32,000 bases of DNA from an uncultured Flavobacteriales bacterium (GTDB taxonomy: Bacteria > Bacteroidota > Bacteroidia > Flavobacteriales_D > Crocinitomicaceae): the NCBI GenBank assembly GCA_913059205.1, contig CAJXRM010000031.1:1-32000 (forward strand), given 5' to 3'. The notes beneath the pieces are model-generated. The model searched no databases and had not been told where the DNA came from. It saw only the letters and a program-made list of their open reading frames with translations. A program made the position numbers and the translations under genes. Positions 24,819 to 32,000 of the stretch are shown in pieces; the first letter of the stretch is position 1, and each line of letters starts with the position of its first letter.

Positions 24819-27788
24819 CTATTTATCCCTTCCTTCCAAGGTGTATGATATTGATCCAGAAATAGTCATCCCTTGATTAAAGTAATCATATACTTGGCTA
24901 TCAGAATTGTATGATTCATAGTGTTTTTGTCTAACACTCATGAGAATATTGCTCGCTGTTAAACTCGCATTCCATCTTTTTTCTTTACCAATCGTTTTTG
25001 AGACTTTTAAGTTTAAACTATGAAATGGTTGTTCGTACACATCAGGAACACTTCCGACTCCTATAACCGCTAGTTTTTTTCCTTGTACATTGTAACTCAA
25101 GTTCACGTTCAAGCCAAGTGAATCATTTCTAAAAGAAACGAATGCATTTACGATATAAGGTGATTGACCGTACATTGGCCTATAGTTTCCAATAGTTTCA
25201 CCTTCTCTTTTATTGATTTCTCTAATTTCTTTTTCTGTTTGTGTTACTCCCCCTGTAGAAATTTGAACTTGATTCATGTCAATTCTTGAAACCACATAAG
25301 TGAAATTTGCTCCTATCATAAAGTTAATGTGCTCTTTTCCTCTTCGATTAAAACCAATGGCTTTTCTAATTTCAATTTCAGCTCCGTAAATATCCGCCTC
25401 ACCAGAGTTTATCGGTTGTGTTTCGTTAGGAGCAGAATTAAAAGCAATCAATTCTATCGGATCAATAAATCTTTTATAAAAAGCACTTGCTGAAATCAGC
25501 TCTGTTCTTCCGAAGAAGTACTCCCATCTTAAATCTGCATTGTAAATTGTAGTTTGCTTCAAATCGATATTACCGTTAAAAGTTCTGCCTTGAATCGGGT
25601 CATAAATTTGAGCAATCGATTTTTCTTTGAACGAAGGTCTTGCTACAGTTGTTGCGTATGCTCCTCTTATATTTGTATATCGTGCATAATGCAGACTATC
25701 TGATTTTTTTTCAATTTTATAAACCATATTTATTGATGGTAAAACAGAAAGCTCATTCAATACTAACTCATCGTTGTACACAACAGTACCTGTATTATTT
25801 TGTCCTGAGTACCAATTCTGGGCATTTTCTAACCTTACTCCATAAGTTGCAGTAAAACGATCTGACAAAGGAGCTTCGTTCATAATATATGCTCCCATAA
25901 CATTTTGAGATGCATAATATGTATTTGCAGGTTCTCTATTTCCTTTAGCATAAGTTCCTGTGTCTGATTCTGGAGTCCATATGTTTTCATCTTGAAAATA
26001 CCAATTGGGATCAACACTATATTCCGATGCATTTTCAACATCAAATAAATAGTCCAATACTTTAAAACTTCTGTTTTTGTAAGTGTTCAATACACCAAAT
26101 GAAAGTTCTCTTTCTCGCCCAGCCCATGATGCTAATTTAGGTTTACCATTATCTTTGACGAGTTTGGAGAAAGTATATTTCTTGCTCAAATCAACTCGAC
26201 CGCTTAAACTGTATTCGTTTAAAGATCTCCAAATACGTCTGATTTCAGACCCTACCGCTGGTGTATACATGTACGACACATTTCCATCAATATCTGTAAC
26301 TTGTTCTAAGGCAGTTGAACGAATATCTGGATCCTTTATTAAAGAATAAGTTGGGCTGAGTTTCCAATCTACCTTCCATTTACCAAGACTATCTAAAAAG
26401 TGACGCCCAGAAAGATTTGCATTCGACACCGATCGCTGCGTATATTGTAAACTCTGTTTAACAAGGGTAGACGGATTTTGTTCAAAATTTCCATCTGTTA
26501 ATCTTGCAGCTGATGATTTTCCATTTTGTGTATGAAACAATGCTAATGAAATTTTTGATCTTCTTATTTTAAATGATTGACTTACTAGGGTTGTCCAAAT
26601 CACATCATTTTCTGATAAAGAACCTGTTGATTCTCGCCATTTATCAATCTGATTTACTGGATTACCATTGTCATCATAAACCTTTCTAAACTCACTATAG
26701 CGCACATCTTCATAAAAAGTATGTGTATTTCTATAATTGGCAACAATATTATAACCGTAAATTGCTTTTGACTTTTTAAATGCCTTTTTATCTCCGAATG
26801 ATAGTGAATAATTCTGGTTTAAGAAGTTATTTGAGTTTTCTGTAGCCATTACCTGACCAAACATGCGCGTTCTTGTCTCTAAAATATCCTCTCCTAAAAC
26901 TGGGTGTGGTAATTTATCTGTTTCTCTTAAAGGTAAGGCTCTTGTTCCATCGTCAAAACCAAGAAAGTCAAGTTTTCCTCCTTGATAAGAGTAATAATCT
27001 TTATTAAATGTTGCAACAGAATTGTAACCAAGCCCAACGTTAACATATAAGGTTCGATCATTAGGGAAATCTTTGGTCGTAATATCGACTAATCCACCAG
27101 TGAAATCTCCTGACATATTTGGTGTAAATGTTTTATATACTGTGATGTTATCAATAACTGACGCTGGGAAAATATCCATTTGTACTGAATTCCTATCAGG
27201 GTCCAATCCAGGAATTTCCATTCCATTTAATATTGTTTTAGTATAACGATCTCCCAATCCACGTACGTAGACACTTTTTCCATCTTCAACAGATAAACCA
27301 GGAGCCATTTGAACCGCCTCTACTGCGGTAGTAACACCTCTTTCTTTCATTTGTTCCGTCGTTACTCCTTCAGTAGCTCCTTTTTCATCTCTTCTTCTTG
27401 CATCATCTGCAGCAACAGTTTTAGCGCCTTCGATTCTATTCGCCGTAACCTTCATTTCTCCAATTTCAACTACCTTCTGATCCTTCGAAAGTGATGCATT
27501 GACCGTAATCACCTCCGCATCTTTTACTGTAACTTCCTGAATAAAATCTATAAAGCCTTCAGATGACATGGAAAACACTAATTCATATGTTCCTGCTTCA
27601 ACATTAACTTGATAAGCTCCATCAAAATCGGTGTTCGCTCCTACATTAACCCCTTGGATTTTGACTTTAGCAAAAGGAATTGGTGATCCATTACTATTAT
27701 CAGTAACAATACCTTTAATTGTTCCTTGGCTATATATTATTCCTATTGATGAAACTACTATTAAAAAAGCCACTATTTTACTCAACAT
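24819..27788 (-). CDS. TonB-dependent outer membrane receptor, CarboxypepD_reg type
   Basis: The 989-residue receptor has a signal peptide at 1-20. A CarboxypepD_reg-like beta-sandwich covers about 22-105 (GTIKGIVTDNSNGSPIPFAKV, FDGAYQVNVEAGTYELVFS). The plug domain lies at about 115-235: VAEAVQMAPGLSV-like text, then YVRGLGDRYTKTILNGMEIP and GGLVDITTKDFP. The remainder to 989 is a beta-barrel ending in GSISYTLEGRDK. It imports a ligand across the outer membrane using TonB energy. No SusD-like gene accompanies it; the partner here is the upstream beta-helix lipoprotein. The ligand is unknown; the nearby PhoBR-like pair makes a phosphate-related substrate possible but unproven. Confidence 0.94.
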   Translation of the reverse strand: MLSKIVAFLIVVSSIGIIYSQGTIKGIVTDNSNGSPIPFAKVKIQGVNVGANTDFDGAYQVNVEAGTYELVFSMSSEGFIDFIQEVTVKDAEVITVNASLSKDQKVVEIGEMKVTANRIEGAKTVAADDARRRDEKGATEGVTTEQMKERGVTTAVEAVQMAPGLSVEDGKSVYVRGLGDRYTKTILNGMEIPGLDPDRNSVQMDIFPASVIDNITVYKTFTPNMSGDFTGGLVDITTKDFPNDRTLYVNVGLGYNSVATFNKDYYSYQGGKLDFLGFDDGTRALPLRETDKLPHPVLGEDILETRTRMFGQVMATENSNNFLNQNYSLSFGDKKAFKKSKAIYGYNIVANYRNTHTFYEDVRYSEFRKVYDDNGNPVNQIDKWRESTGSLSENDVIWTTLVSQSFKIRRSKISLALFHTQNGKSSAARLTDGNFEQNPSTLVKQSLQYTQRSVSNANLSGRHFLDSLGKWKVDWKLSPTYSLIKDPDIRSTALEQVTDIDGNVSYMYTPAVGSEIRRIWRSLNEYSLSGRVDLSKKYTFSKLVKDNGKPKLASWAGRERELSFGVLNTYKNRSFKVLDYLFDVENASEYSVDPNWYFQDENIWTPESDTGTYAKGNREPANTYYASQNVMGAYIMNEAPLSDRFTATYGVRLENAQNWYSGQNNTGTVVYNDELVLNELSVLPSINMVYKIEKKSDSLHYARYTNIRGAYATTVARPSFKEKSIAQIYDPIQGRTFNGNIDLKQTTIYNADLRWEYFFGRTELISASAFYKRFIDPIELIAFNSAPNETQPINSGEADIYGAEIEIRKAIGFNRRGKEHINFMIGANFTYVVSRIDMNQVQISTGGVTQTEKEIREINKREGETIGNYRPMYGQSPYIVNAFVSFRNDSLGLNVNLSYNVQGKKLAVIGVGSVPDVYEQPFHSLNLKVSKTIGKEKRWNASLTASNILMSVRQKHYESYNSDSQVYDYFNQGMTISGSISYTLEGRDK

Positions 27789-27814
27789 ACGTATGAATTT
27801 ATTTTTTTACACTA

Positions 27815-27822
27815 CAAAGGTA
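27815..27822 (-). promoter_or_regulatory. -7 promoter element of the TonB receptor gene
   Basis: TACCTTTG on the minus strand fits TAnnTTTG exactly and lies 26 bases before the receptor ATG. It is directly joined to the palindrome at 27823-27859, which covers the region where the -33 contact would fall. Confidence 0.5.
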
Positions 27823-27859
27823 TAGCAAATGTCCACCTCAATTGGGTGGACATTTGCTA
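27823..27859. repeat. Perfect 15-bp inverted repeat next to the receptor promoter
   Basis: TAGCAAATGTCCACC at 27823-27837 is exactly complementary to GGTGGACATTTGCTA at 27845-27859, with a 7-base loop. It starts about 30 bases past the lipoprotein stop codon (27890). Neither strand has a T run after it, so it is not a standard intrinsic terminator. It may be an operator, or an RNA hairpin that protects the upstream lipoprotein mRNA and makes expression of the two genes differ. Confidence 0.75.
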
Positions 27860-27889
27860 ATAAAAGGTTATTAAAATGTTATGTGATTT

Positions 27890-29203
27890 TTACAGTTTTC
27901 CGTTTACTCCTGACCACGTCCATGACATAAATGATGATGCACTGAATCCTGTTGCAGGAATAGATGTCATCACAGCTTCAGCGGCAGATTGGTCTGCCGA
28001 AAAAACGCTACAGCCAGTTGCCGGGTTACCTCCATCATCCGAAGCAGTATAAACAGATATGCTTGAAAATTCAGATCCCGTAAAAATCAGTTTAGGACTA
28101 CTTGCTGTTAAATAAGTGAAGGCATCCGTTTTAGGATCTACGCATGAGTTCTGGTAGGATGCTCTTATTTTTGCGACTCCAAATTTTACATTCGTTACTG
28201 TACCTTGAGCTTTCGATTTGAAATCACCCGATGCACCTGAACCTCCGTATGTGTAACAAGTTCCATTGATTAAGTTAAACAAGCCAGAAGTATTGGTTGT
28301 TCCTTCAGGACCGTCTATTTCTAACGCCACATCCGAATTAGATCCATTAACAATTACAAAATTCGAAACTGTTCCTGCATAGTTCATATCTATATCAATT
28401 CCGTCATCTCCTTGAAAGCCAATCAACACGTTCGAAACGTTTACTGTACCTCCAAAAAATTCAATTCCATCGTCGAGGTTTGATACGACTTCTATATTTG
28501 AAATCGATGTTCCTGAACCAACACCTCCTAATGTTAATCCGTTTATTTCGTTTCCAGCCCCAATCAAGGCTCCGCCATGTCGGATAGAAATGTATGCTAA
28601 ATCACCAGAGTCATCTGAAGGGTTGGATCCTCCATATGCTCCGAATGCGTCTGTTGCAGGGATTCCTTCGACTTGAGCTAAAACATCACCATCAGCCGCA
28701 GAGATTGGCGCATAACCTAGAATAATAATACCTCCCCATAGTCCTTGATTGTTTTGATCCAAATTAGACCCTGACAATTGACCAGGACGAATATTATCTA
28801 GAATCGAAGTGAAAATAATTGGTTTTGAAACAGTACCTACTGCATTAAGTTTTGCTCCTTGCGCAATTATCAAAGCTGAAGCCAATGTTCCTTGTCCTTC
28901 ATCACCTTTTATTATCGTTCCTTCTTGAATCGTTAAAGTAACACCACTCTCTACTACAACTTTTCCTTTAATAACATAGACATTGTTTGAAGTCCAAATT
29001 TCATTCGATGTTATAGCACCTGTCTTAACTATAGCATCTATTTCATCTTCGTCAAAAAGACAGGTCCCATCGTCCTTTTTTGCATTACTGTTAAAATTTT
29101 TCGCGGTTTCATCAGTACATCCTCTTTTTTGGCAAGAAACAGCAGTTAAAGAAAATACTGTGATCATTGCAATCATACCGAATTTAAGATTGTTTAATTT
29201 CAT
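27890..29203 (-). CDS. Beta-helix surface lipoprotein
   Basis: The 437-residue lipoprotein has Cys24 in AVSCQKRG as the probable lipidation site. A short Cys-containing module, GCTDETAKNFNSNAKKDDGTC, follows at about 28-48, of the type that recurs in Bacteroidota surface proteins. Residues about 65-330 are a Gly- and Ile/Val-rich repeat region (VYVIKGKVVVESGVTLTIQEGTII, then GGIIILG and SNIEVVSN stretches) suggestive of a right-handed beta-helix. The gene stands ahead of the TonB receptor on the same strand, in the place where a ligand-binding partner might be expected, although it is not SusD-like. I infer a ligand-capture role at the outer membrane; no substrate is indicated. Confidence 0.82.
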   Translation of the reverse strand: MKLNNLKFGMIAMITVFSLTAVSCQKRGCTDETAKNFNSNAKKDDGTCLFDEDEIDAIVKTGAITSNEIWTSNNVYVIKGKVVVESGVTLTIQEGTIIKGDEGQGTLASALIIAQGAKLNAVGTVSKPIIFTSILDNIRPGQLSGSNLDQNNQGLWGGIIILGYAPISAADGDVLAQVEGIPATDAFGAYGGSNPSDDSGDLAYISIRHGGALIGAGNEINGLTLGGVGSGTSISNIEVVSNLDDGIEFFGGTVNVSNVLIGFQGDDGIDIDMNYAGTVSNFVIVNGSNSDVALEIDGPEGTTNTSGLFNLINGTCYTYGGSGASGDFKSKAQGTVTNVKFGVAKIRASYQNSCVDPKTDAFTYLTASSPKLIFTGSEFSSISVYTASDDGGNPATGCSVFSADQSAAEAVMTSIPATGFSASSFMSWTWSGVNGKL

Positions 29204-29292
29204 CTTTTTTGTTTTATCGTTTTTGTTAATGCAAATATCCGATCTAAATGTAATTTGCAGCTTTTCTAAACTTTAACAATCAATCAAGTTTG

Positions 29293-29310
29293 TATTAACT
29301 TAATATTAAC
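29293..29310. promoter_or_regulatory. Direct repeat with 11-bp period, possible response-regulator box
   Basis: TATTAAC at 29293-29299 recurs exactly at 29304-29310 with TTAA between, and the next base is T in both copies. The 7-4-7 geometry is that of the tandem half-sites bound by PhoB-family regulators. It lies about 90 bases upstream of the lipoprotein start and about 155 bases upstream of the divergent PhoB-like gene. The sequence is AT-rich, so chance is possible. Confidence 0.35.
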
Positions 29311-29446
29311 TCATTACCAAAAGGTTTTCATTTTTTCAAGCGTTAGTAATGAAATTGGTTTAATTGTTAAGGTTAACGTAACAAATGATGTATAATTAAT
29401 AACATAAGAGTAACTTGATTTTTTTCGTTTACGCTTAACGAGAATC

Positions 29447-29454
29447 TATCTTTG
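29447..29454 (+). promoter_or_regulatory. -7 promoter element of the phoB-like gene
   Basis: TATCTTTG is an exact TAnnTTTG match, 10 bases before the ATG at 29465. Transcription would begin close to the start codon, giving a very short leader. No -33 TTG at normal spacing is visible. Confidence 0.4.
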
Positions 29455-29464
29455 ACTTCAAATA

Positions 29465-30154
29465 ATGATTGATATGGCACCAATTAAAACAAAGACTATT
29501 CTGTTGATTGATGATGATGAGGATATTTTAGAGTTCCTTTCGTATAATCTCAAAAAAGAAGGCTACAAAGTTTATACAAGTAACAACGCTCTAACAGGAA
29601 TTCAGTTAGCAAAAGATTATTCACCATCTTTAATAATACTAGATGTAATGATGCCTCAAATGGACGGTATTGAAGCTTGTCAAATAATTCGAAACGAACT
29701 TCAAATCGAACAACCTTTAATCGTATTTCTTACTTCAAGAGCTGAAGATTATTCACAAATTGCAGGATTTGAGGCAGGCGCAGACGATTATATACCAAAA
29801 CCCATTCGCCCAAGACTTCTTGTGAGTAAAGTTGAATCCCTTTTCAGAAGAATTGACAAAATGGAACCAGAAGTAAGTAGCTCGAAGCTATCAATTGATA
29901 GAGAAAAATACATTATCCAACTATCTGGTAAAAGTATGATTCTTCCTAAAAAAGAATTTGAACTTCTTGAATTGCTCGCTACAAGACCCGGTAAAGTGTA
30001 TTCTAGGGATCAAATCTTAAAAACAGTTTGGGGCGATGAAGCTATTGTTGGCGAAAGAACAATTGATGTTCATATTAGAAAATTGAGAGAAAAAATCGGG
30101 AATGACTATATTCGCACTATAAAAGGAGTTGGATATACATTTGAAGAATTTTGA
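29465..30154 (+). CDS. PhoB-like response regulator
   Basis: The 229-residue OmpR/PhoB-family regulator has an acidic pocket IDDDEDI at 15-21, phospho-acceptor Asp60 in IILDVMMPQMDG, Thr in FLTSRAED and Lys in IPKPIRP. A winged helix follows, with TRPGKVYSRDQIL and IDVHIRKLREKIG. The start may be 29465 or the ATG at 29474. The stop overlaps the histidine kinase start by 4 bases, so the two form a coupled pair. The kinase's PhoR-like topology supports a phosphate-type or cell-envelope signal, but no pst or phoU gene is in the window. Likely targets are the divergent lipoprotein and TonB receptor. Confidence 0.93.
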   Translation: MIDMAPIKTKTILLIDDDEDILEFLSYNLKKEGYKVYTSNNALTGIQLAKDYSPSLIILDVMMPQMDGIEACQIIRNELQIEQPLIVFLTSRAEDYSQIAGFEAGADDYIPKPIRPRLLVSKVESLFRRIDKMEPEVSSSKLSIDREKYIIQLSGKSMILPKKEFELLELLATRPGKVYSRDQILKTVWGDEAIVGERTIDVHIRKLREKIGNDYIRTIKGVGYTFEEF

Positions 30155-31191
30155 GAAATTTGAAACCCGCATATATCGTACTTAGTGGCAGCATCGCAAT
30201 AGGCTTATTCAGCCTTTTAATTTTGATGATTTTAAATTTTTTCTTTGAAATTAATTCTAAAGTACTCTTTATTAGTCCACTGATAATTGGGCTTTTTTCA
30301 TATGTTACTTTTTATTTTTTTATTAAAATTTTTATCACTGAAAAGTTAAAAATATTGTATCGGACAATTAGAAAAGGGAAGTTTGAACCAAATGGAAGTG
30401 CAAGCTTCAACCTTCATGATGATTTAATTGCACAAGCTGAATTCGAAACAAAAAAATGGACTGATGAAAAAATTAGTGAAATATCTAAATTAAAAGAGCA
30501 AGAAGCATTTAGGAGAGAGTTTTTAGGAAATCTTGCGCACGAATTAAAGACTCCTGTCTTTTCTATTCAAGGATATATTTTAACTCTATTGGAAGGAGGT
30601 TTAGAGGATAAAACTGTAAATCGAAAATTTCTTGAACGAGCTTCTAATGCAACTGAACGAATGACACTTTTACTCGAAGACTTGGACAATATTACGAAAA
30701 TGGAAGTCAATCAAATTGAGTTAGAATTGACATCTTTTGATATAGTAGAATTGGTTGAAGATGTTTTTAAAGAACTGGAATTACGTGCTGAATCAAAAAA
30801 GATTGAATTAAAATTCGCGAAAGAATATGATCGAATTAAAGTTAAAGCAGACAAGCGAAAAATAACTCAAGTTTTAATGAATTTAATCGGGAATTCAATT
30901 GATTACGGAAATAAGAAAGGAACGACAGTCGTCCGGTTTTATTTAATGAATGATATCGTAACTATTGAAGTTTCAGATAATGGTCCAGGAATCGATGAGG
31001 CAGAATTGCCTCGACTCTTTGAACGTTTTTATCGAGTCGAAAAAAGTCGCAATAGAAAAGAAGGTGGTTCGGGTCTAGGGCTAGCAATTGTAAAACACAT
31101 TCTTGAGTCACATAATCAATCAATTAGTGTTAGAAGTACCATTGACGTAGGTAGTACTTTTATCTTTAGTCTAGATAAGGTAAAGAAATAA
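30151..31191 (+). CDS. PhoR-like sensor histidine kinase
   Basis: The 346-residue kinase has two membrane segments at about 7-32 and 38-62 with only about five residues between, so it lacks a periplasmic sensor domain, as PhoR does. The HisKA region (FLGNLAHELKTP, phospho-acceptor His130) is followed by a HATPase domain with N-box NLIGNSIDYG (about 244-253), DNGPGID (276-282) and GSGLGLAI (307-314). The start is a TTG at 30151-30153, overlapping the regulator stop as TTGA. The first in-frame ATG lies at codon 26 and would remove most of the first membrane segment. It most likely phosphorylates the regulator encoded just upstream, and perhaps the orphan paralogue at 13377. Confidence 0.92.
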   Translation: MRNLKPAYIVLSGSIAIGLFSLLILMILNFFFEINSKVLFISPLIIGLFSYVTFYFFIKIFITEKLKILYRTIRKGKFEPNGSASFNLHDDLIAQAEFETKKWTDEKISEISKLKEQEAFRREFLGNLAHELKTPVFSIQGYILTLLEGGLEDKTVNRKFLERASNATERMTLLLEDLDNITKMEVNQIELELTSFDIVELVEDVFKELELRAESKKIELKFAKEYDRIKVKADKRKITQVLMNLIGNSIDYGNKKGTTVVRFYLMNDIVTIEVSDNGPGIDEAELPRLFERFYRVEKSRNRKEGGSGLGLAIVKHILESHNQSISVRSTIDVGSTFIFSLDKVKK

Positions 31192-31489
31192 TTCCCTTTT
31201 TAAATTTGTTGCATTTCAATAAAGCGAAATTACAACTATGATTGCATTTACTTTTTGTTAAGAACATCAATTGAATCACTTCACATTGCAATCAATTTTC
31301 ATTAAATCAAAAAATAGTACATAGCTGTAAAGAATCAAGCTCATCTTTATTCTAAAGTGAACTGTATAGTACATGTTTGGTCGATTTACCACAGAACTTT
31401 CGCACATAAAACTTTCGAAGAAGAATACTCAACATATGAAATCTATCTAATGAAAGGGTTAAAATTTGATTTAGAAATTTTTCATTCAT
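31192..31489. other. Intergenic gap between the kinase gene and the rRNA operon
   Basis: About 300 bases of AT-rich DNA separate the convergent kinase gene and the rRNA operon. I see no open frame, tRNA, hairpin terminator for the kinase transcript, or repeat in it. Confidence 0.5.
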
Positions 31490-31523
31490 AAAAAAAGCCC
31501 CACCAAATACATGGAGGGGCTTT
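31490..31523 (-). terminator. Terminator of the rRNA operon
   Basis: An 8-bp stem (AAAGCCCC at 31494-31501 with GGGGCTTT at 31516-31523) continues inward with a further CCA/TGG helix after one mismatch. Seven T follow on the minus strand. It lies just past the 3' end of 5S rRNA. Confidence 0.88.
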
Positions 31524-31529
31524 ATAAAA

Positions 31530-31640
<111 letters not shown>

Positions 31641-31735
31641 AAATTGTCGACTGCATTTTTAATTAGACAGTCAAATATCTTAAAGTCTTGACAACTGGAC
31701 GATTGAAGTAATAATTTTATAAAATTTGAGAAACT

Positions 31736-32000
31736 ATAAGTCTACGGGTAATTAGTATCACTCGGCTGTGACATTACTGTCTTTACACCTGTGACCTATC
31801 AACGTAGTAGTCTTCTACGGCCCTTAAAAGAAATCTCATCTTGAGGCGAGTTTCGTGCTTAGATGCTTTCAGCGCTTATCTCATCCGAACGTAGCTACCC
31901 TGCGATGCAGCTGGCGCCACAACAGGTACACTAGAGGTTCGTCCACCCCGGTCCTCTCGTACTAGAGGCAGGTCCTCTCAAATTTCTAACGCCCACAACA
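31736..32000 (-). rRNA. rrl: 23S ribosomal RNA, 3' end (runs off the window)
   Basis: The minus strand contains the 3' part of 23S rRNA. The sarcin-ricin loop AGTACGAGAGGACC is at 31963-31950, and the terminal TAATTACCCGTAGACTT lies near 31740. The gene continues beyond 32000. The 3' end is approximate. The 95-base spacer to 5S contains no tRNA. Confidence 0.96.

Noticed and set aside
27823-27859. Rho-independent terminator of the lipoprotein gene
   Set aside because: The stem is perfect but no T run follows on either strand; it was kept as an inverted repeat of unknown role.
31641-31735. tRNA gene in the 23S-5S spacer
   Set aside because: The 95-base spacer shows no cloverleaf and no TTCGA-type T-loop in a suitable context.

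Overview
The window is chromosomal DNA from a member of the Bacteroidota, most likely a Flavobacteriales lineage (a Crocinitomicaceae/Fluviicola-type relative is possible but not proven). The evidence is AT-rich DNA, promoters matching the Bacteroidota -7 element TAnnTTTG, type IX secretion hallmarks (a SprB-repeat giant adhesin, gliding-type C-terminal domains, PorP/SprF), a CarboxypepD_reg-type TonB receptor, and a DAHP synthase fused to a C-terminal chorismate mutase. The first 48 bases are not genomic: they are a Nextera i7 adapter with an index, so the left edge is an assembly end. The right edge runs into an rRNA operon.

Layout. 50-2678 (+): a 5'-truncated methyltransferase-like gene, a DUF985 cupin, an unknown lipoprotein and a membrane-anchored VOC protein. 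2679-5135 (-): a Trp-containing leader peptide with terminator, then a bifunctional DAHP synthase/chorismate mutase and aroA. 5213-11619 (+): a tryptophan leader peptide (5 Trp in 22 residues) with terminator, then a complete trpEGDCFBA operon with overlapping or abutting genes. The two leaders are back to back, so entry into the shikimate pathway and the committed Trp pathway both appear to be set by ribosome stalling on Trp codons. 11616-13134 (-): tsaB behind an OmpR-type response regulator whose leader holds a strong promoter and an early terminator hairpin. 13377-14045 (+): a PhoB-like response regulator with no kinase beside it.

14052-24556 (-) is a surface-protein block: a 737-residue adhesin with a type-B (gliding-associated) C-terminal domain, an overlapping PorP/SprF-family protein with coiled-coil and SPOR-like extension, and a 2171-residue SprB-like protein with 13 SprB repeats. 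This looks like a type IX secretion cargo/partner set. 24819-29203 (-) encodes a beta-helix lipoprotein and a TonB-dependent receptor; a perfect 15-bp palindrome sits against the receptor's promoter. Divergent from these, 29465-31191 (+) encodes a PhoB/PhoR-like two-component pair, the probable local regulator. 31490-32000 (-) holds the 5S rRNA with its terminator and the 3' end of the 23S rRNA.

No CRISPR array, phage, insertion sequence or tRNA was seen. The least expected features are the paired Trp attenuators, the short hairpin RNA ahead of the orphan response regulator, the PorP/SprF-SPOR architecture and the lipoprotein/TonB receptor/PhoBR island with its palindrome and 11-bp-period direct repeat.
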